64,000 nt of DNA from Aldrovandia affinis (GCA_029706075.1 JAINUG010000031.1:744001-808000); one strand, 5' to 3'. Shown: positions 11,506 to 23,730, numbered from the stretch's first letter. Translations and numbers: made by a program. The notes: generated by a model not told the origin, from the sequence alone.

Positions 11506-12395
11506 ACAGTTTATACAGGATCTTAACTAGAGACCCATTATGTAACGACCTCTTTGATTATTAAAACTACAGAACGCAGTAGCCTAGGCCATAATGTGTC
11601 TTTAAGTATTGCTACATGTATTCCAGCGATGAGCAGAATTTGCAAGCCACCTATGCTATGTAGTTTAATACTAGTCAAATAAATGTAAAAGATCATGCAT
11701 TTTCTTTTTACAAGTGCTTACTTTGATATTAACATAGAATGTGCTAACATTAGGCGCTTCTGGATTTTTGTGATTTTTTTCTTTTTATTCAGTATGCACT
11801 TGCAGATTATCTCTTTGTTGACCCTTAAAAGGTATTTGCAATGTATTTGTGTGAGATGAATACCTCTTTAAAAATACAAAAATAATAATAATGAAGTAGT
11901 TTTGCTTGGGTATGTATAGGCCTATAGGCTTTAAAAAAGAAAATTCATGATGTCTCCTTTTTGTTTTGCTTTTGTTTTCCCCTGTTCCTTGCTCTCCCAG
12001 CTAAGGAGGTATTTTAAATGGAGCAATTTAAAGGAACCTTTTGTTTTATTTATCTTGGCCGACTAATCATTCCATTTGTGGGCCTGTGCTTGCGGGAGGC
12101 TGGAGATCAGTTTTGTGTCATTCTAGCTCTTACGGTGACAGAGTAACTAGGATGGTAAAAGTTATATTGTAAATTTTGTCTAACTGTATGTGTATATATA
12201 TGTATGTATATGCCTCTTGCTTTAGCAAATAATTTACATACTTCTATGTGCCAGTTCCTACGGGGTTAATTCCCTGGCTCACTGGCTTTCTGTTGTGGTT
12301 TATTTTTCTTTTCAATATACGTTTTTGATTAGTTTTTCTTTTGTGTTCAGTCATAAAGCTTTGCGTTACCTCATCTGCTGGAGTCTAGTTGTATT

Positions 12396-12671
12396 CTCTA
12401 GGTCAGGGGTCGGCAACCCATAACACTCAAAGAGCCATTTGGACCCGGTTTCCACGGAAAAGAAAACACTGGGAGCCGCACCATTTTCTGTCGACGGGGG
12501 TGCAAATGAATCGGTTGCTGCGTTCATTTATTTCGCGGACCGGGGGTGCAACGCGAAAATAATTCTTGCGCCCCTCGTCAAAAAAAAATGCGCCCAATCG
12601 GAGCCGCAACATGAGGCTGAAAGAGCCGCATGCGGCTCCGGAGCCGCAGGTTGCCGACCCCTGCTCTAGGT
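12396..12671 (+). mobile_element. hAT (Buster-type) MITE, copy 1, with 8-bp TSD
   Basis: The element proper is 12404-12663 (260 bp), with termini CAGGGGTCGGCAACC and GGTTGCCGACCCCTG. The flanks 12396-12403 and 12664-12671 are both CTCTAGGT, a perfect 8-bp duplication. There is no coding capacity. One end contains overlapping GC-rich palindromes (GAGCCGCATGCGGCTC and TGCGGCTCCGGAGCCGCA). The TSD fits nnnTAnnn, described for the Buster group of hAT transposons. A second copy lies at 19232-19517 in the opposite orientation. Confidence 0.9.
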
Positions 12672-13339
12672 ACTCACTCTCCTCTGCCTACTTCCTTACT
12701 GTCACATGGCCAAATAACTATTCATACCCTTTTCAATGCCATCTCTGGACTCATCCATGCTGGATGGGTTGGAGTAAGTGCTCTGGAATTGCATTTTCAC
12801 TAATTATGTATTTTAATATACTCACTCTTCGTCATGACAAATCCTAATCTTCTCTCTCTTAATGCTTGCGGATTAAATTCGTCAATAAAAAGGCTAAGAA
12901 TTCTCTACTTACTTAAGCGCAAGCACATCAATCTTGCATTTATTCAAGAATCTCATATGAGGCATGAGGATGTCAAAAGGTTCCAAGATAAACATTATAG
13001 AATTATTGCACACTCCAGTGCACTTACTAAAACAAAGGGGGTGTTAATTGCAATGAACAAAAAACTTGATGCCAAAATAGACGCTTCAGGCAAAGACGCA
13101 GAAGGCAGGTACTGCTATGTGTGCAAAAGTAAACGGTAAAAGACTGTCTTGTGCCAGTATATGCTCTGAATGTATTTAATCAAACCTTCTTTGAAGAGCT
13201 CAAATTGAGAATGTTAGACTTCACAGATGTCTCCTTTATTATTGCAGGTGATTTCAATATCACACTCGACCCAATATTGGATTCCTCTCATGGTGCTGCA
13301 TCTCATCGTATGGCACCTGCCAATTATCTTAAACTATTC

Positions 13340-14823
13340 TTAACCCCCTGAGGTCCATGCTTAGCTCAGAGAAGCTTTGTGATTTTTGTGTGGTCTGATG
13401 TATATCTAAATTTCATCAACTTAACACACACTTACTCCAAAGTGTTTGATATTTTTATTTGAAGGACAATCACAGCTACATTTATATGCCATAAATAGTT
13501 TGGTCAGTATCATATGCAGCTTGTAAATAGATCTACAAACACACACGTTATAAAGAGTAAATTTTTCTGCCATCACAAAAGTTGTGAAAGCACACACTAA
13601 ACTATAGTGACTAATTGTTTTGCCAATATGCGTTTGTTCATCAAGGTCTTGGTTATGTAAGACTGTCAAAATAGTTTAGCACATCTGAGATCTAAATTGC
13701 TAAAAACCTGTGGGAGGGCTATATGCTAATTGACTGAATATTCATGATCCACACCTGTAAGATCTGTCAGATGGGCAATCTCTCTCTCAACGGCCATCAG
13801 ACAAAGACAAAAGCCATCAGAGTAAGCGGAGTACGTTTTTTTCATTTTGGAAGATTTATTGAAAACATCACACAAACTATATACAAAAAATTCAAAATTA
13901 AAACATGGTGAGACAATCTGTTCTTTCACAGTCTTTGGTGCCACTTCTCAAAACAGTTTCTGGTCAACTGTAGACACAAGGGAACTCCCATGGAGTGCAC
14001 TGTTGTTTCCCCAACATCTTGCAGAGTACGCATTTCTTGCGACCAACAGAAGCCAGTTTGCCAACATCCAGAGTCTGTTTGGCAGTGGACACAGGCACAT
14101 GATCAAAATTAGCCCGTTTTCTGGGTTTAAGATATTTATTTATCTTTAAACGTCTGTAGGAAAACAAAAGCAAAATCTGTGTCTGTGAAGACACGGAAAG
14201 ACATACACAAAACAAACCAAAATAACCAACGATCAGGAACAAACAAAGTAAAACGGTAAATCCAAAACGTAGCCTATCTAAAAACTCAGAATAAACTAAA
14301 CACTGGGAATCTAAACAACAATAAGCACACACGAACAAACAAGTTCTCGAGAGGCAAGAAACATTAATCACAATAGGTACTATCAAGCTAAGCTAGAAAA
14401 TGTCCAAGCGCCGAAACAGAGAATGCCAGCTGGTTAAATATCTTACCATTAATTATTCGCTGCAGTTCGCAATGATTCTGATTATTTCCGTATAGCGTCA
14501 TGGGAAATAAAATAAATATCAGCATGCAGATCGCAACCGTAAACACAGACAAGATGCGATATAATGTTGGGACATTGTAGGCCTATGTGTTGTTTACCTG
14601 GCAATTTCACACATGGCCCTACGCCCCTCCCCGAGACTAGCACCTAGTTACCATGTCAATAGAAGGGGGACGGTACTTCCAGGTAAAACAGAGAGGAAAA
14701 GGCAAGGTTTACTTTTGGTCTAATTAACCTAATTAAAAAAATCTCATTATTTGCCAGTGCTCAAATCGGAAAGTCACGATTCTAAGGTTTCTGTCAATGT
14801 TTTTGCCGCGTATGTATGATAAA
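13340..14823 (-). mobile_element. piggyBac-like element, copy 2, 3'-deleted
   Basis: TTAA at 13340-13343 is followed by CCCCCTGAGGTCCATGC, matching the termini of copy 1 (8307-9876), and the two copies align through most of their length. The far end is missing: similarity to copy 1 stops at about 14823 (GTATGTATGATAAAAT), ~50-60 bp before copy 1's terminus, and L1 sequence follows directly. One deletion therefore removed the right end of this element together with flanking L1 ORF2. Confidence 0.75.
13935..14110 (-). pseudogene. piggyBac transposase C-terminal cysteine-rich domain relic
   Basis: On the minus strand the reading gives HVPVSTAKQTLDVGKLASVG then RKKCVLCKMLGKQQCTPWEF. After a one-base shift it gives LPLCLQLTRNCFEKWHQRL before a stop. 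This resembles the cysteine-rich C-terminal domain of piggyBac transposases, which binds the terminal repeats. The rest of the transposase, including the DDD catalytic core, is absent, so this is a non-autonomous derivative that kept the 3' end of the gene. Confidence 0.65.
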
Positions 14824-17648
14824 ATCTTGCGAGAGAAAGAGATCTCTCTTTTAGAAAAACTATTTAAATCTCAGCCTCATGTAGAGAGTACCGAACAACT
14901 CGCCTCTCTGAAAGCGAACTATAAAGTGTTGACTTCTGCTAAAGCAGAATTCCTACATCTTCAAACTAGACAAATAAAATATGAGTACGCAGACAAACTT
15001 AGCAGGCTGCTTGCTCTCAAACTTAAACAGTCTGAACGCCTAGCCTCTATAGATGTAATCAAAGATGCCGACGGTATCTTACATTCATCTCCTTCTTCGA
15101 TAAATGATGTATTTACACAATTCTATTTGAAACTCTACTCCTCTGAAATTTTATTTGAACCTACTTCTTTAGAATTATATCTCAACTCCTTAAAACTACC
15201 ATCCCTAACTAGTCAACAAGAGAAGAATGTAGAATGCTCTAGTTAAAAGCCTGTGGCTCTTTTAATTCTGATATTAAACTATTTTCTCAAGTTCTGGCAA
15301 TAAGATTGGAAAAACATATTAAACATCTGGTTCACATAGACCAAACTGGGTTTGTGCGTGGTAGACTGGCATCAGATAATATCAGGTGCCTTTTACATAT
15401 TATGGAGTCTGCCTCCCAGCTGCAATCATTTTGTGCAGTCCTACCTTTGGATGCGGAAAAATCGTTTGATCGTTTGGAGTGGACATACTTATGGGTAGTT
15501 TTAAAACGCTTGGGGTTTGGCCCTTCCTTTATCCATATGATTAAAACACTGTACCACGAGCCCCTTGTTAGAGTCCGCACACGCCACAAAATATCCTCTC
15601 AATTCTCAGTGTTTAGAGGCAGTAAACAAGGTTGTCCCTTAAGTCCAGCTCTGTTTGCCCTCTCTTTGGAGCCCCTTGCCCAGGCGGTGAGGAAGAGTAC
15701 GGACATCACACCTATTATGATAAAGGGTTCTGCGCATCATATCTCCTTATATGCAGACGACGTATTACTTTTCTTATCAGATGTCTCGAATTCTACACCT
15801 CAGGCCCTGAAGATATTTGAAATGTATGGTTCATTCTCAGGGTACAAGATCAATATTGGGACAGGTCCATTCTAATGCCTTTAAATACCACGACAGAACA
15901 TTCATTCTCTACAACCCTACCGCTCAAAGTTCAACCATAAGGGTTCACATACCTGGCGATTAAGATTCGCTCAACCTTTAATCATATGATCATGGATAAC
16001 TACACTGCTACAATTACAAAAATTAAACAGGACCTGTCCCGCTGGTCCCCTCTTCATTTCACTCTCCATGGTCGAATTTCTGCAATAAAAATGAACATTT
16101 TGCCTCGTTTTAACTTTTTGTTTTCAATGCTTCCTATTTCTCCTCCTATTAAGTATTTTAAGGAAATCGATGCTATGTGCAGGGACTTTATATGGAAGGG
16201 GAAACGTCCAAGAATTCGCCTGGACACTTTACAACGTCATAAAATTAGTGGTGGTTTGTCACTCCCTAATTTTAAGTTATACTACTGGACCTTCCAGTTA
16301 AGATTCATTCAAATTTGGTTAGAACCTCAGACCAAAGTATCTTGGAGATCTGTTGAAGAAGCATGCGCTCACCCTATCAGACTCCAGGATTTATTGTTTT
16401 CAGGCTATAAATCAAGGTCACTCCATTTCCATTTGGAGCTATAATTGCCAATGCATTAAATGTATGGAGGCAAGCCTACACTTATCTGAATATTACTATT
16501 AAATTTCATAGGCATTCTCCAATTTGGCATAATAAACAAATCTTATCTGGGTCGAAACCTTTTATTTTTCCCAAGTGGTCCAATAGCAACATTTTATATT
16601 ACATATTTAATAGCGCTGGTCTTTGAAGTTTTCAGGACCTTAAAGAGTCATATTCCCTGCCAGGAACATTGTATTTTTTATACCTCAGGCTACGTTCAGC
16701 TTTAAAAGCCTATGGAGTTCCGTGGGACTCCCCATTAACAGATCATCCACTAGTAAAATTACTACTGACTCCTCACAAGTCAACAGGTCTGGTGTCATCC
16801 GTTTTCTCCAAGTTAATAGCATATGATCTAGGTGCTCCTGCAGTAGCCTCCTGGTGGGATAGAGAGCTTGGGGTGCAATTAAATTGGAAGGAGATATGGA
16901 GTAATACATTCTCATTTTCCAAAAATATTTCACATCAACTAATTCATTTTAAATATATTCATAAATTAAATGTTACTCCCAATCTTCGTCTGCTCTGTCA
17001 GTTTAGTGGGCACATACTTGCATATGTTCTGTGAATGCTCAGTGATTGCCAAACTATGGGCATTTGTTCACACAACTATGTGTCAGTTGTTAGAGAAAGA
17101 TTTTCCCCTGTGCCCTGCTTTATTTTTGCTTTGTGACACCTCAGCAATTGAGCTAAATAGAATGACCCGGAAGCTACTCTTATGCTCCTTCACTGCTGCT
17201 GAGAAAGCAATTTTAAAAGCTTGGTTTGACCCGAGTACTAACCTAAAATGGGCATGGACTGGTTACTATCAGGACATTCTTATTATGGAATCCTCCACGG
17301 CGAGGTTGCACGGGGCCTCTCCAAATACTTTAGGGGAGTGGTCCTGAGCGATCTCTGCTGTTGGTGGAATTAGATCAACGTAGGAGCCCAGACTGAACAC
17401 ATGCCTTTTATGACAACCCCTCTGATGGGAGGAATTACTTTATAGCCACATGACTGCACGTTTTTTTAATTTCATTTTTTAGTATTATTTTTATTTAGTA
17501 TTATTTTTATTTATTTTTATTATGTCTTTTTGTCTTGGCTTACTTTGAGTGTCGTTTTGGTTGTGTTAAAAGTTATTATCATGTCATTCTATGTTTGTCT
17601 GTTGATTGTAAAAAGAAAAATTCCAATAAATAATTATTCACAAAAAAA

Positions 17649-17663
17649 AACAGCTGTACTGTA
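17649..17663 (+). repeat. Target site duplication, right side of L1-like LINE
   Basis: AACAGCTGTACTGTA, identical to 9966-9980. Downstream bases (17664 on) may be the upstream part of the minus-strand gypsy gag interrupted by the LINE; on the minus strand the frame stays open across the junction. Confidence 0.85.
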
Positions 17664-19221
17664 CAGGGAGTACTGTCCCTCAGCATCAGCGAGGCATGCA
17701 TGGAATGCCCTACTGGGCGTGGCCTCCAACGAGGCAATCAAGCAGCAATGAACAAGACAGACAGCACCAGCTTGTCCTCCACGACGCCGTGCGTAACAGT
17801 TGTCCAATATGCTGTACTTCAAGAAACAGAAAACACTGTGAAGCTCTTTTAAGCTCATATGTCATGTGTATTATGTGGAGAAAACCCTTACAGGTCGACC
17901 GGTCAATGCTAGCTATCAAGCTATTTAATGGTTATCCGAGCTGGTGTGTTAGCTTTACAGGGAGTGCCAAAACAAATTCTCCATTTCAAAATAAAAGTTT
18001 CCGTATGTATACCAATTCGTATTGATTTGGTTTTGACATAAATTAATTAATAATATAATTGTTGTAAAATAAATTCTAGCTATTACTCATCCACCAACTT
18101 GTTTTTTAATTTCTGGATTTAGATGCTTGGAAATAAATATACATATGGAAAGGTTACATTTTGCATGACCGTGGGTTATACACCCTCTTAGGAAATCAGG
18201 AGACAGAAATGGCCAAACCTTTATCTTTATAAACAAAGGTTTACAAATGACCTGCAAACCATAATGAACATACATAAGGCATGAAAATACCACAAAATAC
18301 ACAAGTTTAGAGTAAATAAATAGAATTGTAAAATGTCAACTTTAAAAACAGATACTGCAAAATAGCTTATTAGTAGATGGTTACTAATGTTAACCCTTAG
18401 AACCCCAAGGTTTTGCCGTTTTTCACTACTTTGGTTTTTTACAGTCTTCTCATGGTGTCGACTTAGTTTTGACAAGTGTTGACTTAGTTTTATCAGAAGT
18501 CTCTTGGCTACCCAAATCTGCCAACAGATTCTGCTCTTAGATGGTAATGATCACAAGTAGTAGTTCAAAGTAAAAAGAAATGATAGGCCACCTATCAGGC
18601 CTATAGGCGTATTATTTGATAAATATACAAAACAATTTGGTTTTTGTAAGGTATTTCCAAAAATGAAAAATGTAATCCCTATGAAAACACAATACAATGA
18701 AAGGATGGTATATATTATCCATACTAAATATTGTGTCAATAGGAGTTTCCACTGCTTTGTAATATGAAGTTAACCATGAGACATGCCAGGCGCCGAAGTG
18801 AGCCTTTTGCCAGAAAGAACACAGGACAAAACATTTTGACAGAAACACGTTTTTAATCTAAAAGCACAACTCAAACCAAACAAAATTCTATATAAATAAC
18901 AACCAAGAACTATACAACTGTAAAATAATCATAATTGTGGAGTCAATTCTTATATACAACAATAAAACACATTTGGGGGAAGTGCAAAATATGTGGGGTA
19001 TGGGTTCAAAGCTGTGAATCCCTTCTCTCCACTGAGAGTGAGTGCTCTTCTGGCTGGAGCTATGAATGACTATTAGTTGCAGGGGTTGGGCTAGCTCTCT
19101 CTTTTTTGGGGGGGGAGGAGGAGGTGCTCTACACATAAACATAAACACAAACATTGCAATTTAGGAAAAGAATATAAAGCAGCAAGTGAATTTCTCCATA
19201 CACACATACATAAATACAAAA
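17664..19221. other. Unassigned sequence after the L1 insertion
   Basis: About the first 150 bp may belong to the disrupted minus-strand gypsy gag. Beyond that nothing is recognisable. A TTAACCCTTAGA motif at about 18391 resembles a piggyBac-type end, but no partner end was found. A G-run (about 19108-19118) is the only other feature. Confidence 0.35.
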
Positions 19222-19223
19222 AC

Positions 19224-19525
19224 ACCTAGACCAGGGGTCGGCAACCTGCGGCTCCGGAGCCGCATGCGGCTCTTTCAGCCTTATGTTGCGGCTCCGCGTG
19301 GCTTGGGAAAAGAAATAATAAGTATCCAATTGAATCGGGCGCAAAATTGGGCGCATTTCCCCAGTCCGCGAAATAAATGAACTGGTCGCAGCTTTTTCGC
19401 TGCGACCGATTCATTTGCACCCCCCGTCGACAGAAAATGGTGCGGCTCCCAGTGTTTTCTTTTCCGTGGAAACCGGGTCCAAATGGCTCTTTGAGTGTTA
19501 TGGGTTGCCGACCCCTGACCTAGAC
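19224..19525 (-). mobile_element. hAT (Buster-type) MITE, copy 2, with 8-bp TSD
   Basis: The element proper is 19232-19517 (286 bp), inverted relative to copy 1 at 12404-12663 and sharing its termini and the palindromic GC-rich end (19247-19275). The flanks 19224-19231 and 19518-19525 are both ACCTAGAC, a perfect 8-bp duplication that also fits nnnTAnnn. Confidence 0.9.
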
Positions 19526-19721
19526 TAATACACAGCATATACATTTCCCATTTGCTTTTACTCTTGGAGAGCTTCTGGTTACAGGTGAGGCAGAGGAAAA
19601 AATATGAAACTCCTCTTTTCTGGATTGCTACAAGATAATAAAGACTTATTGAATAATAACGAAGCAATAAATCACAACCTGAAAACTCAACAATAACGCC
19701 AAAGATGCTGACTACTGAAAA

Positions 19722-20171
19722 CTCATTGTGGAAGGTGTCGGTCTGGACAGGGGAATCGGGGTGATTACCGGCCACGCCTACTAGCAGGGCAACCAACACG
19801 CACAACTATGGGACAATTCCTAATTGCACCGGTTTGCTTAAAACTGCTCTGCTCTCTTAGTAGGTGGCTGGAACATGGGAGGTGAACGGCACAAGAGAGA
19901 ACAACCGGAGACCTGACGCCGAGAGAGCAACTGGAAAGTTGTTAAGTCTATAGTAATAGTTTTCCCAAAAGGTGTCTTTTTATTTAGTTTATTGTTTTTG
20001 GCTAGAACCCATGAGGGGGAAGGCTAAAGATCTTTTGTTTATTTTTAGTAACTGCGTTCTCTCTTCCAATGGGGGAAGTAATAAAGTACGGTCTACGGAT
20101 CGACAACTCCATTACCTGTGTCCCACTGTTCTGGTCTGATCGGGTTGTCTCGCACGCCATGTGACACTCAT
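19722..20171 (+). mobile_element. Solo LTR of gypsy family A
   Basis: The LTR is 19727-20166 (440 bp), starting TGTGGAAGGTGTCGG and ending CATGTGACA. It is flanked by CTCAT at 19722-19726 and 20167-20171, a perfect 5-bp duplication. It is closely similar to the 3' LTR at 44141-44583 of the outer Gmr1-like element and to the interrupted LTR at 22847-24128. An AATAAA signal lies at about 20081. With no internal region, it is a recombination product. Confidence 0.88.
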
Positions 20172-22018
20172 CAAGAATAGTGTCTTATTTTACAGTACAG
20201 AACAGTACCTGTTCCTCCTACCTGTGCAATGTTTTATTTATTCCGCCATTGGCAGACTACTGCATAAATTGCGTCTTTTATTTATATAATTCAATACTGG
20301 TAATTGTAACAATTGTGTACACAAGGAAGTTTGGAGCAGTAAAATGTGGATTCCATAATATGTAGTTACATTTGCATAGAAAAATGTAGGACCCGAACAA
20401 TAAATAAATAAACACTTTTTTAGCATCCATCTTTTTTTTCTTCTTGTTTTTGACCACAGGAATTTGGGCCGGTGTTTGCTGACATAGTAAAGTACCAAGA
20501 ACACACTTGATTAGTCCCAGAAGCATGTCACTCAAAGTTCATACCTTCCTCTCAAGTGCTCGCTTTTAAAATGCCTGAGATATTGAACTGGAAATATTAC
20601 TGGTAATTTAGGTCGCCACAGGGCGTCACTCAGGTTGAAGAGGTTATATATACGTCACTTGATAACAATAAATAAAGATGTAATTCATGATCCACCAAGG
20701 ATTTATTGATAATCAGCAATATCCTCGCTTAGGGTTTAGTGGATCACACTGCAATTTTCTGATAATCAGCACAACATTAATAGGCATTTATAAACAGTTT
20801 ATAAGCAATATTTATTGCAGATTTCTAAGTAAATCATTATCAAATGAATATACTATAATGATCTATTAATACACATTATAAAATGTTACCCATATATTTG
20901 TGTATTGCATTACCCTCATAGCTGGATGAGCTGCTGACACTGTTCATAAATCATACTGCTGTATTATAGATATTATTATAGATAAGATTATGACATCTTC
21001 ATAGTTAAACTGTCATTGTTTTATTTTATTCAATTAATGACATTTCATGATTGTATATCCATGTATACATGTTTGTCTTTGTGTCTGCATGTAAGACAGT
21101 GGGCATTGCACACAGCTCATTACAGATTGGTGCAGCTATGTTTGTATGCGTGCCTGTATGTGTGTGCATGCGTTTTATGTGCGTCTGTGTTTGGTTTATC
21201 GTTTTTTTTTCCTTTTTTTTTTACTCAAGGACTATCAGCAAGAGGTGAAGTGGCCCAGTGAAATCCATCAGGAGAAAATACTACTTTATAAAACAAGATG
21301 GAGTGACGTGACTCAGGGGTTAAAGCAAAAAGCAAATTTAACTGTCTAGAAAATGTGACAGAGAAAGTCGGGATGAACCGAATGTTCCCATATTAATCTC
21401 TGGAGAAAAGGATGGTCTATAATATCTGTGCAGGAAGACACTTTTTTCATGAGATATCAATCTCTGTGACTGTTACCAAGGTAAGCTCATAAAGAACGGG
21501 CCTCTCAATCAGAGAGCTACTCCTCCATCTTCACTCGTCTGTGTGGTTAAATATGACCAATCTCAACACAAACTGTCCTTATTTCATGGGGAATAGAATA
21601 ATTTGAAAGACAAAAAAAATTATATAATTGTTTCTTGTATTATTCCTGTGAAAGATGTACCTGCACTGGCGTTGGACAGCTGTCATCTAACTAGTCTGTC
21701 AATTCCTTTAAACAACAAACTTTTCCAATAATATATACAGTATTGGTTAGTTACAAATGTATTGAAGCATGTAGTTAAGTTCTTTGTGGAATTAAATGCC
21801 GCAAAATTGTGGCCATTAACGGCCAGGGTTGAGGGTCTATTCCTTGGCTCATTACTTCTCATAATCAAGCCTTGTTACCGCTCACAGTGCTTAGCCTCAA
21901 TTGAGCCTTTCTCTTCTTTCTTAACATCTCAAACAAGTTGTTAACTATCAATGCTCCTTTCAATGAATTCTCTCCAATCTACACTCAAAAAAAGAAAAAC
22001 GTAGGTAAGATTTATTGT
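20172..22018. other. Unassigned AT-rich sequence
   Basis: No gene found. The stretch near 20760-20890, rich in short inverted AT motifs and ending ATAAAATGTTACCC, resembles the end of a miniature DNA transposon, but boundaries could not be established. A T-rich tract lies at 21200-21222. Confidence 0.35.
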
Positions 22019-22423
22019 TAGCCTGTAATGGTTCTTGCTCACCAGAGGGCAGCATTGGTCTCTTGTGTTCCCTGATTCTGTTATTGTTTGATCGTTTATT
22101 GTCTTGAGTGTTTTCGCCTGTGCCTTGTTTCAGTTCTTATTTAGGCGGCCTGTTTTCTTGGTTCTGTGCTGTCTTTAATGGTTTTCCCTGTGTTAGTTGC
22201 CACAATGTTTTCAGCCTTAAAGAGTTTAGGCCTTGCTTTGTTTGTAGGTTCGCCTCTGTGTTTAGTTATAACTTTAAGTTTATTTGATTTCTTCAGTGGT
22301 TAGTAGAGCCTCGAGTTTGCTTTGGTTTCTCCTGTGTTCATATTACACTTTAGTTTGTTTGGATTCCTGCCTCCTGCCTCGTCTCTGCACCTAGGTCATA
22401 TCCCTCTGCCTGGTGACATGGCC
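22019..22423 (+). mobile_element. Probable solo LTR, family B
   Basis: 22024-22418 (395 bp) starts TGTAATGGTTCTTGCTCACC and ends CTGGTGACA. The flanks TAGCC (22019-22023) and TGGCC (22419-22423) match at four of five positions, consistent with a decayed target duplication. T-rich promoter-like composition is typical of fish LTRs. No internal coding region is present. Confidence 0.55.
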
Positions 22424-23535
22424 ATCCATTATTTTATGTTAGTAGCATTCTTAACCCTGCATGCAAAGTTAAGGCTTTGGTTAAGCTTATTTCAGATCAT
22501 TGATATTCACTTAATATTTTAGTCAGTTAAGTGCATAATATCTCATATGCTAAAATAACTAGCTTGCTAGCTGTTCAGATCCCACATGCTGAGATAACCC
22601 CGTTGAGAGAGAGTTCAATGCTAGGAAACCAGTTTAAAGATATGTTGTTTTAGCAAACCATCATGACTGTGAATGTTGAGCCTGCTTGTAGGGTATTAAT
22701 TGTAACCTGAGTACCTTAATCTCATCAGCTTGGTTGGAAGCAACAAACCCATGCCTACTTCTGGTAAGCTCTTATGTGGTAAGAACTTGATATATTTAAA
22801 AAGGTAATTATAGCTTATTAGGTGAATTTGCAGTCCAAATTATGTATGTGGAAGACATCGGGCTGGACAGGGGAATCAAGGCAATTACCGGTCACACTAC
22901 TGGCGGGGCAGCCAGCACACACACCTGTGGGACATTTACTAATTGTACCTGTGTGCTTAAAACTGCTCGGCTCTCAGTGGGTGGCTGTGTTACAAGGCCA
23001 TAAAAACCGCCCACACTCCAATAGCCGGATGGTGAACCCAGATGGGATGCAACAAACAAATATGACTTCGAGTCAACAAGTTAGATAAAAAGATACAGGA
23101 TTTATTTATGACAGATAGTAGACATATTCACATGACATTGAAGGGATCTAATAAAAAAATCTATAAAACAGTCTGACTAAGCCCTAGCACCAGAGAGGAT
23201 AGGTTCTAAACTCACTCGCATGCAAGTCAAAAAGGACATTCTCTTCCGCAGACTGCTTCCTCTACTCTACGCTTCCCTAGCTATCAAATGGTACATAAGA
23301 AAAAAAATATGCGAAAAAAGGATAAGCAAGTAAGGTAAAAATCTTTGCAAAAGTTTTCCAAAAAGGCACAGCTGAATGGCACAAAGTCAAAGAAAGGAAA
23401 AATGTTGCTCCACCCCTTATAAACTTCAAACAGGGGTGTGGCCAGATGAGGTTGAGGAGAGTACAGCTGGGAACAATCCAATCAGCCAGCCAGAGTAACC
23501 ATGCATCTGGAGCATGTCCCCAATCAGCAACCAAG

Positions 23536-23712
23536 TGTAGTGGGTATGCTCTGGTACGTGAGCGTCCGCTACAGAAAGTGACATGGATAAGAGTGTAATT
23601 AGTTCCCAGAGTTAGCGACTTGAGTATTTAGCTCAGCAAGCTAAATCACTCTCTTGTTGCATCGAGATCCCTCGGTTCAAAACTCGCTGCCTGCAGAACC
23701 AACTGCGGTACA
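23536..23712 (+). repeat. 5' LTR of the miniature element
   Basis: 177 bp, TG...CA termini. It carries a TAGCTCAGCAAG A-box-like and a GGTTCAAAACTC B-box-like motif, with the same spacing as in the 3' LTR. Confidence 0.85.
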
Positions 23713-23730
23713 TTGGTGCCGTGACCCGGA
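23713..23730 (+). promoter_or_regulatory. Putative primer binding site of the miniature element
   Basis: TTGGTGCCGTGACCCGGA follows the 5' LTR directly. It contains the TGG expected to pair with a tRNA CCA end. The matching tRNA was not identified by eye. Confidence 0.7.

Larger units (their letters stand above)
12834..17346 (+). pseudogene. L1 ORF2 relic: endonuclease, reverse transcriptase
   Basis: The ATG at 12834 begins an APE-type endonuclease: LLSLNACGLNSSIKR, then INLAFIQESHM and, after a frameshift near 13130, FIIAGDFNITLDP. It is cut at 13340 by a piggyBac-like element. The frame picks up at about 14824 inside the pre-RT region, so several hundred bases of endonuclease and linker are missing. 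RT motifs follow: HIDQTGFVRGRLASDNIR, LDAEKSFDRLEW, GCPLSPALFALSLEPLAQA and YADDVLLFL (YADD at 15749-15760, catalytic aspartates intact). A second deletion lies near 15245-15300. The C-terminal part runs through 15986-17346 with frameshifts. Confidence 0.85.
9981..17648 (+). mobile_element. Near full-length L1-like LINE with two nested insertions
   Basis: A perfect 15-bp target duplication (9966-9980 and 17649-17663) brackets a 5' untranslated region with TCCAAGATGGCTGCC, a coiled-coil ORF1 (10148 on), an ORF2 with endonuclease and reverse transcriptase (12834-17346), and a 3' end with an A-rich tail at about 17641-17650. A hAT MITE (12404-12663) and a piggyBac-like element (13344-about 14823) are inserted within it. 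Intact elements of this type run to about 6 kb. This one has internal deletions in ORF2 plus many stops, so it is dead. It was inserted into the minus-strand gypsy relic. Confidence 0.85.

Noticed and set aside
18391..18405. TTAACCCTTAGAACCC, resembling a piggyBac terminus
   Set aside because: No matching inverted end with TTAA was found in the following 3 kb, and no transposase reading is nearby.
19281..19805. 174-codon minus-strand frame
   Set aside because: It runs across the edges of a hAT MITE and a solo LTR, so it is a chance frame over non-coding repeats.
20760..20895. Miniature transposon ending ATAAAATGTTACC
   Set aside because: The motif is common at ends of fish DNA elements, but no partner end or duplication was seen.
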